Counted from the first letter of the stretch, positions 24,795-34,446 are shown. The stretch is DNA of 64,000 nucleotides from an uncultured Roseobacter sp. (GCA_913054455.1 CAJXIL010000001.1:33387-97386), one strand, 5' to 3'. Program-made: numbers and translations. The notes: generated from the letters alone by a model not told the origin.

Positions 24795-26612
24795 ATGAAA
24801 CAGCCATTTACTGATCTTGAAATAAAAAAAGCCGGTTCAGGTTTCTACGAAGGGCACAGCGTCGAAATCGCTCTGCTGAGCAAAGGTATTATCGTCGCTC
24901 TGGTGATTTGGGCTTTGATCTGGCCCGCAAATGCCAATGGTGTTCTAGGGAGCCTGAATTGGCGAATTCTTGAAGATTTTAATGCATTCTACATCATCAT
25001 AGTTGGCTTCTTTGCGTTCTTTTTGCTGGTCGTTGCAGCCCTGCCGCAGACAGGAAAGCGGGTCATGGGCAGAAATGGGGAAGCCCCTGAATTTTCAAAC
25101 TTTTCATGGTTTTCAATGATGTTCGGGGCAGGTCTGGGCGTTGGCCTGATGGTATTTGCGACTGCAGAGCCCTTGGGTCTTTGGGGGTCAAACCCCTTGG
25201 TCGTTTCCGGTGCCGTCGAAGGCAATACAACCGAGGCGCTCCAATCAGGCTACCGCTATACCTTCTTGCACTACGGTTTTCATGCCTGGGCCATTTATGT
25301 GGTGACGGGGCTGTCACTGGCCTACTATGCCTATACACGCGATATGCCACTCACCATTCGTTCTGCTTTGACTCCATTGTTTGGCAAATGGGTCAACGGC
25401 ATACTGGGACATGTCGTTGATGTCTTGGGCGTTGTTGCAACCATTCTTGGTGTTTCGGTGACGATTGGGTTTGGTGTCAGCCAGTTCATTGACGGGGTTT
25501 ATGCAATTACTGGCATGGAATGGATGATGGACATGACCGGAGATGCGCCAGCGCCGGGAACAGTTGGGCTGATTGCAGGCCTCGTTGTCATCATGGGCCT
25601 GTCTATCATATCCGCGGTTTCAGGTGTCGGTCGCGGCGTAAAATACCTTTCAAACCTGAACTTGGTTCTGTCGGTCATACTGCTGTTGACCTTCGTGGTG
25701 TTCGGCTCGTTCCTGTTCGCCATGACGACCTATGCGAGCGCCTTTGTAGACTATGTCTTGAACTTTGCCTCGCTCAGCTTTGGGGCCTATGGCCCGCAAT
25801 CGGCAGACGCATTTGCGGCGGCCTTGCCTGAGGCAGCAAAGCCTTTGGCCGGTGAACTTAAGGCCGGTGCCACCAATGCTTGGGGATCTTACGATGGGTT
25901 TGTTGGCGGACTGACAGGCGCCGCGGCTGAGCTTCCAGCGGAAACCCTGGCTGTGGTGTATGAGGCTGGCAATGAGGGGCGTCAGTTTGGTTGGCAGGCT
26001 GGCTGGACAACCTTTTACTGGGCTTGGTGGATCGCCTTTTCACCCTTTGTCGGTCTGTTTCTTGCACGGATCTCCAGAGGGCGCACCGTGCGTGAATTCA
26101 TTATAGGCTGCGTCTTTGCACCTGCGATGGTTTGCTTCGCATGGATGACCATTCTGGGCGGCACCGCCATTGATCTTGAACTGACTGGAGCCGCCGAAGG
26201 CGTCATAATCGGCGCCTCAAACACATCCAAGCTTTTTGTTACCCTCGGCGAAATGATCTCAGGCGGCTTTCTGTCTGGCATCACCATCATGTGCGTGGTC
26301 TTAATCATGACGTTCCTGGTGACATCAGCGGATTCAGGCATCCTGGTGATGAATACGATCATGTCAGGTGGCGAGCAGGATACAGGCATCAAACATCGCA
26401 TCGTTTGGGGGGTTTTGCTGACGTTTGTAATCGGCGCGCTTCTCATCGCTGGCAAGACCAACGGTGGAGCCGACCCCATGGAGGCCTTGAAAAGTGCAAT
26501 GATTATTGGGGCGCTGCCATTCACCGTCGTAATGGGTTTAATGTGTCTCGCGTTGGTCAAAGCGCTGTTCCGGGACGGAAAACGAGAGGCTCTTTCAACG
26601 CCTTCGAACTAA
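24795..26612 (+). CDS. BCCT-family betaine/choline/carnitine transporter
   Basis: The 605-residue membrane protein has about twelve transmembrane helices. Family signatures are FSMMFGAGLGVGLMVFATAEP, HYGFHAWAIYVVTGLSLAYYAYTRDMPLTIRSALTPL and the substrate-box helix TTFYWAWWIAFSPFVGLFLARISRGRTVREFI. BCCT proteins import quaternary ammonium or sulfonium solutes (glycine betaine, choline, DMSP) with sodium or protons. An extra stretch of some 60 residues around position 350 (ADAFAAALPEAAKPLAGELK) is a loop seen in marine members. It is a single-gene unit ended by a good terminator, and no osmoregulatory C-terminal tail is evident. Confidence 0.92.
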   Translation: MKQPFTDLEIKKAGSGFYEGHSVEIALLSKGIIVALVIWALIWPANANGVLGSLNWRILEDFNAFYIIIVGFFAFFLLVVAALPQTGKRVMGRNGEAPEFSNFSWFSMMFGAGLGVGLMVFATAEPLGLWGSNPLVVSGAVEGNTTEALQSGYRYTFLHYGFHAWAIYVVTGLSLAYYAYTRDMPLTIRSALTPLFGKWVNGILGHVVDVLGVVATILGVSVTIGFGVSQFIDGVYAITGMEWMMDMTGDAPAPGTVGLIAGLVVIMGLSIISAVSGVGRGVKYLSNLNLVLSVILLLTFVVFGSFLFAMTTYASAFVDYVLNFASLSFGAYGPQSADAFAAALPEAAKPLAGELKAGATNAWGSYDGFVGGLTGAAAELPAETLAVVYEAGNEGRQFGWQAGWTTFYWAWWIAFSPFVGLFLARISRGRTVREFIIGCVFAPAMVCFAWMTILGGTAIDLELTGAAEGVIIGASNTSKLFVTLGEMISGGFLSGITIMCVVLIMTFLVTSADSGILVMNTIMSGGEQDTGIKHRIVWGVLLTFVIGALLIAGKTNGGADPMEALKSAMIIGALPFTVVMGLMCLALVKALFRDGKREALSTPSN

Positions 26613-26636
26613 AATAGACATCACTACAGGTAGAGG

Positions 26637-26664
26637 AGAGGCGTCATTTGTGGCGCCTCTTTTC
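26637..26664 (+). terminator. Rho-independent terminator of the BCCT gene
   Basis: AGAGGCG-TCATTTGTGG-CGCCTCT followed by TTTC: a perfect 7-base stem with a T-run directly after, 25 bases past the BCCT stop codon. Confidence 0.85.
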
Positions 26665-26781
26665 TGCGTTTCGGTTCATCTACGGTTCCTGCCAATTGCG
26701 CACAGGGGCTGCAAAATGCGAAATGTCGCCGCCGTCGGCCTCCCAGGGATCGAGGGAAAGGATTAAGCGGCAAACAAGACA

Positions 26782-27249
26782 TCAAACATCAGGAAATACA
26801 GGCGTGTTTTTGACGATGTTGTAACAAAGGCTGCTGTCGATAGAGGCGATACCGCCAATTGCATGTAGCCGATTGCGAATAAAGTCATCGTAACCATCGA
26901 GGTCTTTGACCAGGACATGCAGCAAATAGTCCTGCCCTCCCGTCAACAAATAGCAGACCAGAATTTCGTCGATCAGTTTGATGCGGCTTTCGAAATGTGA
27001 AACGCACTCTTTGGTGTGCCGCTCCAGACGGATAGAGATAAAGGCCATCATCGAAAGGCCATACTGTTTGGGGTCTATGTCGGCATTGTAACCCCGGATA
27101 ACGCCACTCTCCTCGAGTATCCGTAACCGTCGCAAACAGGGGGAAGGAGACAAGTTAACCTCCTCAGCAAGTGCGTGATTGGTGATGCGCCCATTGCGTT
27201 GCAACGCCTGGAGAATTTGGCGGTCCTTCGCATCCAACTTTGTATTCAT
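26782..27249 (-). CDS. mdeR: Lrp/AsnC-family regulator, MdeR-like
   Basis: The internal ATG at 27249 (MNTKLDAKDRQILQALQRNG) after GGGAGACAGAGAT is the natural start, giving 155 residues, the usual Lrp length; the track adds 27 codons. It shows an N-terminal HTH (ITNHALAEEVNLSPSPCLRRLRILEESGVI) and a C-terminal ligand (RAM) domain with VCYLLTGGQDYLLHVLVKDL. It is divergent from methionine gamma-lyase, the arrangement known for mdeR/mdeA/mdeB in Pseudomonas putida. It would activate the operon in response to methionine or a related amino acid. The symbol is assigned by context. Confidence 0.85.
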   Translation of the reverse strand: MNTKLDAKDRQILQALQRNGRITNHALAEEVNLSPSPCLRRLRILEESGVIRGYNADIDPKQYGLSMMAFISIRLERHTKECVSHFESRIKLIDEILVCYLLTGGQDYLLHVLVKDLDGYDDFIRNRLHAIGGIASIDSSLCYNIVKNTPVFPDV

Positions 27250-27351
27250 ATCTCTGTCTCCCGGCGGCATGCGCTCACCGAGTAGTAAGGCACGAATCAT
27301 CCCAAATCTGACGTTTTCTGGCGTTCTCATTAGATATATAAAAGGGTTTGT

Positions 27352-27374
27352 GAAATCTTCTGCTAAGAAATCTT
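27352..27374. promoter_or_regulatory. Direct repeat in the mdeR-mdeA gap (candidate Lrp site)
   Basis: GAAATCTT occurs twice with starts 15 bases apart (27352 and 27367), the second inside AAGAAATCTT. The site lies in the AT-rich divergent promoter region between the Lrp-type gene and methionine gamma-lyase. A repeat near one and a half helical turns is compatible with an Lrp-type oligomer. Confidence 0.4.
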
Positions 27375-27451
27375 AATTTTCGAGTGATCTTTGGCAGTTT
27401 CATCCAAACATCGTGCGGGACATTGGACTTCAGTTAACTGGAGACCTCCGC

Positions 27452-28654
27452 ATGACCCGTCTTACCGATGATTTTGCCACCCGTGCCATTCACCATGGCT
27501 ATGATCCTCAGCAAAACCAAGGCGCGCTGACGCCACCGCTGCATATGACATCAACCTTTGTTTTTGAAACCGCCGAGGCGGGTGGCGAAATGTTTGCAGG
27601 CGAACGTCAGGGGCATTTCTATTCGCGTATTTCCAACCCCACCAACGACCTGCTGGAGCAGCGCATTGCATGTCTGGAAGGCGCAGAAGCCGGTCTGGCG
27701 CTGGCGTCAGGCATGGGTGGCATCACTTCAACGCTTTGGACACTGCTGTCCCCAGGCGATGAGCTGATCATCGACAAGACGCTCTATGGCTGCACCTTTG
27801 CCTTTATGCAGCATGGGCTGAGCAAGTTTGGCATCACGGTGACGCCTATCGACATGACTGATCCGGTGAATTTGGAGCGCGCTATCAGCGAAAACACCCG
27901 TGTTGTCTACTTTGAAACTCCAGCCAATCCGAACATGCGCCTGGTTGATATTGCCGCTGTATCCGCAATCGCAAAAACCGCCGGTGCAATCGTAGTCGTC
28001 GACAATACCTATGCCACGCCCTTTTTGACCCGGCCATTGGAGCACGGGGCAGATATTGTTGTGCATTCCGCGACCAAATATCTGGGTGGCCACGGAGATC
28101 TGGTTGCCGGTTTGGTCGCCGGTAGTGCCGAGATGATCCAGCAGATCCGCCTGTTTGGTATGAAAGATATGACCGGCGCGGTGATCTCTCCCTTCAACGC
28201 CATGTTGGTGCTGCGCGGCATCAAAACGCTTGCTTTGCGGATGGAGCGCCATTGTCAAAGCGCAATGACTGTTGCCCAGATGCTGGAGGCGCATCCCGCT
28301 GTCCGCGAAGTCCACTACCCCGGCCTGACCAGCTTTGCGCAACATGATTTGGCGAAACGGCAAATGGATGGCTTTGGGGGCATGATCGCCTTTGAACTGG
28401 AAGGCGGCATTGCAGCGGGCCGCGCCATGATGAACGCCCTGACCATGATTGGGCGGGCAGTCTCATTGGGGGATGCCGAAACGCTGATCCAGCACCCCGC
28501 CAGCATGACTCATTCCACCTACTCTCCCGAAGAACGGGCAGAACACGGCATTAGCGACGGATTGATCCGGCTATCGATCGGATTGGAGGGCGTTGAAGAC
28601 ATACTTGCCGATCTGAGCTCTGCCTTGCCCGCGCCCCAGACCGCTGCTGCCTAA
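27452..28654 (+). CDS. mdeA: Methionine gamma-lyase
   Basis: ATG 27452 behind CTGGAGA gives 400 residues. It belongs to the Cys/Met metabolism PLP family, with Schiff-base Lys209 in VVHSATKYLGGHGD. Cys114 in TLYGCTFAFMQHGLSKFG matches the active-site Cys that distinguishes methionine gamma-lyase from cystathionine enzymes. It splits L-methionine into methanethiol, ammonia and 2-oxobutyrate. It is divergent from an Lrp-type regulator and followed by a 2-oxoacid dehydrogenase that can use the 2-oxobutyrate, which strengthens the call. Homocysteine or other S-substituted substrates are also possible. Confidence 0.9.
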   Translation: MTRLTDDFATRAIHHGYDPQQNQGALTPPLHMTSTFVFETAEAGGEMFAGERQGHFYSRISNPTNDLLEQRIACLEGAEAGLALASGMGGITSTLWTLLSPGDELIIDKTLYGCTFAFMQHGLSKFGITVTPIDMTDPVNLERAISENTRVVYFETPANPNMRLVDIAAVSAIAKTAGAIVVVDNTYATPFLTRPLEHGADIVVHSATKYLGGHGDLVAGLVAGSAEMIQQIRLFGMKDMTGAVISPFNAMLVLRGIKTLALRMERHCQSAMTVAQMLEAHPAVREVHYPGLTSFAQHDLAKRQMDGFGGMIAFELEGGIAAGRAMMNALTMIGRAVSLGDAETLIQHPASMTHSTYSPEERAEHGISDGLIRLSIGLEGVEDILADLSSALPAPQTAAA

Positions 28655-28686
28655 ACAATAAACGACCAAGGAAACAGGAGATGAAC

Positions 28687-31365
28687 ATGCAACAGGGTTT
28701 CAATCCATCGGCAGCAGTTGCCGACACCGATCCGGAAGAAACGCGCGATTGGGTAGAGGCTTTCCTTGGTCTCAAAAACGCAGTGGGCGCAGACCGTGCC
28801 CGCTTCATCCTAAAACAGCTTGAAGACACAGCCCGGCTCGAAGGACTGAACTCCGGTGAGCAACCCTATTCGTCTTACCGCAATACCATATCTGTCGAGC
28901 AACAGGGCACCTACCCCGGCGATCTAGAGATCGAATCCCGGCTGACCTCAATTATGCGCTGGAACGCTCTGGCCATGGTGGTGCGCGCCAATGAGGCCTA
29001 TGGCGGCCTGGGTGGACATATCGCCAGCTATGCCTCTGCAGCCGAGATCTTTGAGGTTGGATTTAACCATTTTTTTCGTGCCCGCGACGACAGTTTTGGC
29101 GGCGATCTGGTCTACTACCAGCCTCATTCTGCCCCTGGCATCTATGCACGCGCCTTTTTGGAAGGGCGTCTGGACCGGACCCAACTGGCCAACTATCGCC
29201 AGGAGGTTGCCGGCAATGGGCTGTGTTCCTACCCTCATCCCTGGCTGATGCCCGATTTCTGGCAATTCCCCACCGGATCCATGGGAATTGGGCCGCTCAA
29301 TGCGGTCTATCAGGCGCGCTATATGCGCTATCTTGAAGCGCGCGGCTTCGCCCAAACCCAGGACCGCCATGTCTGGGGCGTGTTTGGCGACGGCGAGATG
29401 GACGAGCCGGAATCCATTGCCGGCCTCACACTGGCTGCACGCGAGGGATTGGATAACCTGACCTTTATCGTCAATTGCAATCTACAGCGTCTGGATGGTC
29501 CGGTGCGCGGCAATGGCCAGGTGATCCAAGAGCTGGAATCCCTGTTCATCGGCGCGGGTTGGAATGTGATCAAGGTGCTTTGGGGATCTGAATGGGATGA
29601 ACTGTTTGCCCGTGACAAAGACAATGTGCTGTTGAGCCGTTTTGCCCAAACCGTTGATGGACAATACCAAAATCTTGGCGCCAAGGATGGCGACTATAAC
29701 CGGGAAAAGTTCTTTAATGCGGATCCACGCAGTGCCGCTTTGGTCAGCCATATGTCCGAGGAGGAAATCAACAACCTCAAACGCGGCGGCCATGATCTGC
29801 GCAAACTCTATGCAGCCTTTGCCGCCGCCAAGGCCGAAAAGGGACGACCAACCGTCATCCTCGCCAAAACCAAAAAGGGATATGGCATGGGCGGCGCTGG
29901 CGAAAGCCGGATGATCGCGCATCAGGCCAAGAAAATAGACACGGAGGCACTGTTTCAGTTTCGCGACAGGTTCAATCTTCCCATCTCGGATCAGGACGTA
30001 GAAGAGATGAACCTATTTGAGCCGAAAGCAGAGAGCAAAGAAATGATCTATCTGCACGCAAAGCGTCAGGCGCTGGGGGGCTATATGCCCAAGCGGGAGC
30101 GCGCCGCTCCAAAGGCCAGCATGGCCGCTGCTCCGGCACTGGAAAAATACGGAAAATTTGCGCTGGAGGCGGATGGCAAGGAAATGTCCTCCACTATGGC
30201 GGCCGTTCGGATGATGGGTGGACTGCTCAAGGACAAACAGTTTGGCCCTCGCGTTGTTCCCATTGTCGCAGATGAGGCCCGTACCTTTGGTATGGATAAC
30301 CTGTTCCGTCAGATTGGCATCTATGCGCCCTATGGTCAGCTCTATACCCCCGAAGATGCCGGATCGATGATGTACTACAAAGAAGCTGAAAATGGTCAGC
30401 TTCTGGAAGAAGGCATCACCGAAGCCGGCGCGCTTTCGTCTTGGGTGGCTGCGGCGAGTTCCTACTCCATCCACGGCATGCCGATGCTGCCCATCTACAT
30501 CTACTATTCCATGTTTGGGTTCCAACGGGTTGGCGATTTGATCTGGGCCGCAGCGGATCAGCGTGCGCGCGGTTTCCTTCTGGGCGCCACAGCCGGGCGT
30601 ACCACCCTATCGGGCGAAGGGCTGCAGCACCAAGATGGCACCAGCCAGTTGATTGCCGCCACCATCCCCAATTGCCGCAGCTATGATCCTGCCTACGCTT
30701 ATGAGCTGGCAGTGATCATGGATCACGGCACCCGCCGGATGATGGATGAACAGATTGACGAGTTTTACTACATCACGGTGATGAACGAAAACTACGCCCA
30801 GCCCTCACTGCCTGACGGCGCGCAAGAGGGTATTCTCAAAGGCCTGTACAAAGTTGCTTCACAGGGCAACGGGCCAAAGGTCAATCTGTTGGGATCGGGC
30901 ACCATTTTGCCCGAGGTCCTGGCCGCAGCCGAAATACTGGAGCAAGAGTTTTGCATCGCCTCTGATGTGTTCAGCGCAACCAGCTATGCTGAGCTCACCC
31001 GTGAAGCAGAGGATTGCGCGCGCCAAAACCGCTTGTCACCCAGGGCGACGCCGCGCCAGCCCTATGTTCAGGACTGTCTTGGTTCTGAGGCGCCCGTGAT
31101 TGCGGCCAGCGACTATGTGCGGGCGGTGCCGCAAATGATCGCCGCCTATCTGCCGCAACGGGTAGTGACTTTGGGCACCGACGGTTTTGGGCGTAGTGAT
31201 CAGCGCGCGCCTTTGCGGGCCTTCTTTGAAATCGACCGCAACAGCATTGCCCTGGCAGCAATCGAGGCCCTGCAGCAAGAGGGCTCTCTTCCCCAGGGCA
31301 CCCATGCCACGGCATTGGAGCTGCTCCAGATGCCCCTCGAGAAACCCGCCCCCTGGACAGTGTAA
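28687..31365 (+). CDS. mdeB: 2-oxoacid dehydrogenase E1, homodimeric AceE type (2-oxobutyrate dehydrogenase, MdeB-like)
   Basis: A start at ATG 28687 gives the better spacing from CAGGAG; the protein has about 892 residues, full length for single-chain E1. Thiamine diphosphate features include the GDGEMDEPES stretch followed by FIVNCNLQRLDGPVRGNGQ. Housekeeping E1 in alphaproteobacteria is usually the split PdhA/PdhB form, whereas this AceE-like version follows methionine gamma-lyase, as mdeB does in Pseudomonas putida, where it oxidises 2-oxobutyrate to propionyl-CoA. Its own E2 and E3 genes follow with short gaps. Pyruvate may also be accepted. Confidence 0.85.
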   Translation: MQQGFNPSAAVADTDPEETRDWVEAFLGLKNAVGADRARFILKQLEDTARLEGLNSGEQPYSSYRNTISVEQQGTYPGDLEIESRLTSIMRWNALAMVVRANEAYGGLGGHIASYASAAEIFEVGFNHFFRARDDSFGGDLVYYQPHSAPGIYARAFLEGRLDRTQLANYRQEVAGNGLCSYPHPWLMPDFWQFPTGSMGIGPLNAVYQARYMRYLEARGFAQTQDRHVWGVFGDGEMDEPESIAGLTLAAREGLDNLTFIVNCNLQRLDGPVRGNGQVIQELESLFIGAGWNVIKVLWGSEWDELFARDKDNVLLSRFAQTVDGQYQNLGAKDGDYNREKFFNADPRSAALVSHMSEEEINNLKRGGHDLRKLYAAFAAAKAEKGRPTVILAKTKKGYGMGGAGESRMIAHQAKKIDTEALFQFRDRFNLPISDQDVEEMNLFEPKAESKEMIYLHAKRQALGGYMPKRERAAPKASMAAAPALEKYGKFALEADGKEMSSTMAAVRMMGGLLKDKQFGPRVVPIVADEARTFGMDNLFRQIGIYAPYGQLYTPEDAGSMMYYKEAENGQLLEEGITEAGALSSWVAAASSYSIHGMPMLPIYIYYSMFGFQRVGDLIWAAADQRARGFLLGATAGRTTLSGEGLQHQDGTSQLIAATIPNCRSYDPAYAYELAVIMDHGTRRMMDEQIDEFYYITVMNENYAQPSLPDGAQEGILKGLYKVASQGNGPKVNLLGSGTILPEVLAAAEILEQEFCIASDVFSATSYAELTREAEDCARQNRLSPRATPRQPYVQDCLGSEAPVIAASDYVRAVPQMIAAYLPQRVVTLGTDGFGRSDQRAPLRAFFEIDRNSIALAAIEALQQEGSLPQGTHATALELLQMPLEKPAPWTV

Positions 31366-31377
31366 GGAGCGCAGACC

Positions 31378-32676
31378 ATGAGCGATATTATTGAATTGCG
31401 CGTTCCGAACATCGGAGATGTTAGCGATGTCCCAGTGATCGAGATGCCGCTCATCGTGGGCGATCATATCGACCTGGATGACACAGTCCTGGTCTTGGAG
31501 AGCGATAAGGCCACATTGGATGTGCCCGCTACCAGCTCAGGAAAACTGCTGGAAGTCTTGATCCGCGAAGGCGACACAGTCTCGGAAGGTGATATCATCG
31601 GACGAGTGGAAGTGATCGGCAAGGCTGAGGGGCCCGCGCCAGAGGCCTCTTCTGTTCAGATCCCCAGTCCTGCAGCCAATCCAACAGAAGCTGTAGCGAG
31701 GGCCGCCGCTGGAACGGTTGATGCGGGGCAGGCCAGTACTTCGGGAATTTTGCCAAGTCGTTTACCAGAGGGTCCCCAATCCACGCATATGGTTCATGCG
31801 TCACCTTCTCTTCGCAAACTGGCACGTGAACTTGGGCTGGATATTAGTCAGGTCACAGGTACAGGGCCAAAATCGCGGATCACCCGCGAGGACGTGACAG
31901 CCCATATCAAAAAGGCGCTGCAAACACCTACCCTAGCCACAGGGTTTAGGTTGGACCTGCCAGCCTGGCCGGATGTGGATCCTGCGAAATTTGGGCACGT
32001 GAGCCGCACAAAGTTATCGCGGATCGCACGCATTTCAGGCCCTAGCCTGGCGCGCAATGCCATTACGATCCCGCATGTGACCAACTTTGAAAATGCAGAT
32101 GTCACCGACCTTGAGAGCTTTCGAAAGTCCGTCAACAGCGAGGGGCAGGGGGCCAAGCTGACCCTATTGGCCTTTGTCGTGAAAGCCGTCGTCGCCGCAT
32201 TGAAGGCCCATCCCAAATTCAACGCCTCTTTGGATGGAGAGGATCTGGTCCTGAAAGAATACTTCAATATTGGCGTTGCGGCGGACACCCCGGACGGATT
32301 GGTTGTTCCGGTTATCAAAGCGGCGGACCAGAAATCTTTGCGCGACATTGCCGTTGAGATGGCGGATCTGGCAGCCGATGCACGGGACGGACGGATCAAA
32401 CCTGCTGACATGCAGGGCGGCAGTTTTACCATCTCATCTCTGGGCGGCATTGGTGGTACAAATTTCACCCCAATCATCAATGCCCCAGAGGTGGCAATTC
32501 TGGGCATGGTCCGGTCCAGCATGCAACCGGTGTGGGATGGCAGTGCTTTCCAACCCCGCTTGATCCAACCCATGAGCCTGAGCTGGGATCACCGGGTTGT
32601 TGACGGGGTTGCCGCGGCCCGTTTTCTGCAAACCGTGCAATCTATCCTGCAAGATTTTCGCCGCATCAGCCTGTGA
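31378..32676 (+). CDS. 2-oxoacid dehydrogenase E2, dihydrolipoamide acyltransferase
   Basis: The 432-residue protein comprises one lipoyl domain (lipoyl-Lys in LVLESDKATLDVP, residue about 43), a flexible linker, a peripheral subunit-binding domain (ASPSLRKLARELGLDISQVTGTG) and the catalytic core ending in MSLSWDHRVVDGVAAARFL, which holds the active-site His and Asp. It transfers the acyl group from E1 to CoA. It lies 12 bases after the E1 gene and 11 bases before E3, forming a complete dedicated complex. With methionine gamma-lyase upstream the product would be propionyl-CoA. Confidence 0.93.
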   Translation: MSDIIELRVPNIGDVSDVPVIEMPLIVGDHIDLDDTVLVLESDKATLDVPATSSGKLLEVLIREGDTVSEGDIIGRVEVIGKAEGPAPEASSVQIPSPAANPTEAVARAAAGTVDAGQASTSGILPSRLPEGPQSTHMVHASPSLRKLARELGLDISQVTGTGPKSRITREDVTAHIKKALQTPTLATGFRLDLPAWPDVDPAKFGHVSRTKLSRIARISGPSLARNAITIPHVTNFENADVTDLESFRKSVNSEGQGAKLTLLAFVVKAVVAALKAHPKFNASLDGEDLVLKEYFNIGVAADTPDGLVVPVIKAADQKSLRDIAVEMADLAADARDGRIKPADMQGGSFTISSLGGIGGTNFTPIINAPEVAILGMVRSSMQPVWDGSAFQPRLIQPMSLSWDHRVVDGVAAARFLQTVQSILQDFRRISL

Positions 32677-32687
32677 GGGACGCCAAG

Positions 32688-34394
32688 ATGACAACTCTCG
32701 TGGAAATTCCCGACATCGGAGATTTTTCGGATGTGCCGGTGATTGAGGTCAATGTTGCAGTTGGGGACCGGGTCGAAGTGGATGACCCGATCCTCATGCT
32801 CGAAAGCGACAAGGCGACGCTGGATATTCCGGCGCCTGTGGCAGGTATTGTGGCAGAAATCCGGGTCGCACCTGGGGATCTGGTCAATATCGGATCCGTG
32901 GTCATGGTCATATCTGTGGGGGCAGGTGACACATCGCCCTCCCCGGTCGGCTCTGGTTCACAAAAGCTAGATCAGCAGGCCGCGCTCGGATCTGGTGAAC
33001 AGAATTCTGTACAGGCAGATGTGGTCGTCATAGGGGCAGGACCCGGCGGCTATAGTGCTGCGTTCCGTGCCGCCGACCTCGGCCTGTCGGTCATTCTGAT
33101 TGACAGTTCTGATACGCTCGGCGGCGTCTGTCTGAATAGAGGCTGTATTCCGTCCAAGGCCCTGCTGCACATCGCCAAAACTATGGACGAGGCCGAAGCT
33201 GCCGCCGATCATGGCTTGACCTTTGCCGCACCGGATTTGGATCTGGACAAGCTGCGCAGCTGGAAGGATGGCGTTGTTGCCCGGTTGACAGGAGGGCTCA
33301 AAAGTCTGGCGCGCAGGCGTAAAGTGACGCTTTTACAAGGTCATGCCCGGTTCCAGAGCCCGCATACCCTATCTGTGCATAGTCTTGATAGTGAAACTCA
33401 AATCGGCTTTCAATCTGCCATTGTTGCAGTTGGTTCGTCGCCAGTGTCCCTGCCATTCCTGCCTCAGGATCCGCGGATCATCGACAGCACCGGAGCATTG
33501 GATCTTGACGACATTCCCAAACGCCTGTTGGTGCTGGGAGGCGGCATCATCGGAATGGAGCTAGGGCAGGTTTACCAACGTTTCGGGGCTGAGGTTTCGG
33601 TGGTCGAGATGATGGCGCAACTAATCCCCGGAGCCGATGCGGATATTGTGGCGCCCCTGTTCAAACGTGTCTCAACCCGCTTCAGCGAGGTGATGCTCTC
33701 TACACGGGTGACCGGTGTAGACGCCCACGAGACGGGATTAACTGTCAGCTTTGAGAAAGACGGCAAAACCCACCAGGCCGAATATGACAAAATCCTTGTC
33801 GCGGTTGGACGCAGCCCAAATGGCCATTGCATCGCGCCAGAGGCTGCCGGGCTCGGGGTCGACAAGGCCGGGTTCATACAGGTGAACAAACAGATGCGCA
33901 GCAACATCCCGCATATCTTTGCGATTGGAGATGTGGTGGGCCAACCCATGTTGGCGCATAAGGCGGTTCATGAGGCCCATGTCGCCGCCGAGGTAATCGC
34001 AGGACACAAAGCCTCTTTTGACGCCGCTGTCATCCCATCCGTGGCCTATTGCGATCCTGAAATTGCCTGGGTTGGCCTGACCGAAACGCAGGCTAAGGCA
34101 AAAGGGATCAAAGTCCAGAGGGGCCTCTTCCCCTGGATGGCCTCAGGCCGGTCTTTGTCCATGGGGCGCGACGATGGCATAACTAAGCTGTTGTTTGATC
34201 CAGATAGTAAACGCCTTCTTGGGGCTGGGATTGCAGGGCAGGGTGCTGGAGATCTGATCGCAGAACTTGCCCTGGCGATCGAAATGGGAGCTGATGCAGA
34301 GGATATTGCATTGACTGTGCATCCGCATCCGACCCTATCAGAAACAGTGGGTCTGGCCTCAGAGGCTTTTCTGGGCACCATTACCGACCTGTGA
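32688..34394 (+). CDS. lpd: Dihydrolipoamide dehydrogenase (E3) with N-terminal lipoyl domain
   Basis: ATG 32688 (MTTLVEIPDIGDFSDVPV) gives 568 residues. An N-terminal lipoyl domain (ESDKATLDIPAP) is fused through a linker to the flavoprotein: FAD-binding VVIGAGPGGYSAAFRAADLG, redox disulfide GGVCLNRGCIPSKALLHI, NAD-binding LVLGGGIIGMELGQVYQRFG and the His-Glu end HPHPTLSET. It reoxidises the lipoamide of the E2 upstream. The lipoyl domain closely resembles that of the adjacent E2, suggesting duplication. A strong terminator follows. Confidence 0.93.
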   Translation: MTTLVEIPDIGDFSDVPVIEVNVAVGDRVEVDDPILMLESDKATLDIPAPVAGIVAEIRVAPGDLVNIGSVVMVISVGAGDTSPSPVGSGSQKLDQQAALGSGEQNSVQADVVVIGAGPGGYSAAFRAADLGLSVILIDSSDTLGGVCLNRGCIPSKALLHIAKTMDEAEAAADHGLTFAAPDLDLDKLRSWKDGVVARLTGGLKSLARRRKVTLLQGHARFQSPHTLSVHSLDSETQIGFQSAIVAVGSSPVSLPFLPQDPRIIDSTGALDLDDIPKRLLVLGGGIIGMELGQVYQRFGAEVSVVEMMAQLIPGADADIVAPLFKRVSTRFSEVMLSTRVTGVDAHETGLTVSFEKDGKTHQAEYDKILVAVGRSPNGHCIAPEAAGLGVDKAGFIQVNKQMRSNIPHIFAIGDVVGQPMLAHKAVHEAHVAAEVIAGHKASFDAAVIPSVAYCDPEIAWVGLTETQAKAKGIKVQRGLFPWMASGRSLSMGRDDGITKLLFDPDSKRLLGAGIAGQGAGDLIAELALAIEMGADAEDIALTVHPHPTLSETVGLASEAFLGTITDL

Positions 34395-34414
34395 GCTCCG
34401 TTAGCTTGGACTTG

Positions 34415-34446
34415 CACGCCCACCTTTATGACCAAAGGTGGGCGTG
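34415..34446 (+). terminator. Strong hairpin after the E3 gene
   Basis: CACGCCCACCTTT-ATGACC-AAAGGTGGGCGTG: a 13-base perfect stem, followed by TTGCGTTT. It closes the mdeA-mdeB-E2-E3 transcript and separates it from the second PLP gene. Confidence 0.75.

Noticed and set aside
28687-34394. E1-E2-E3 as the housekeeping pyruvate dehydrogenase
   Set aside because: It follows methionine gamma-lyase and an Lrp regulator as mdeB does, and alphaproteobacteria usually use split PdhA/PdhB for pyruvate.
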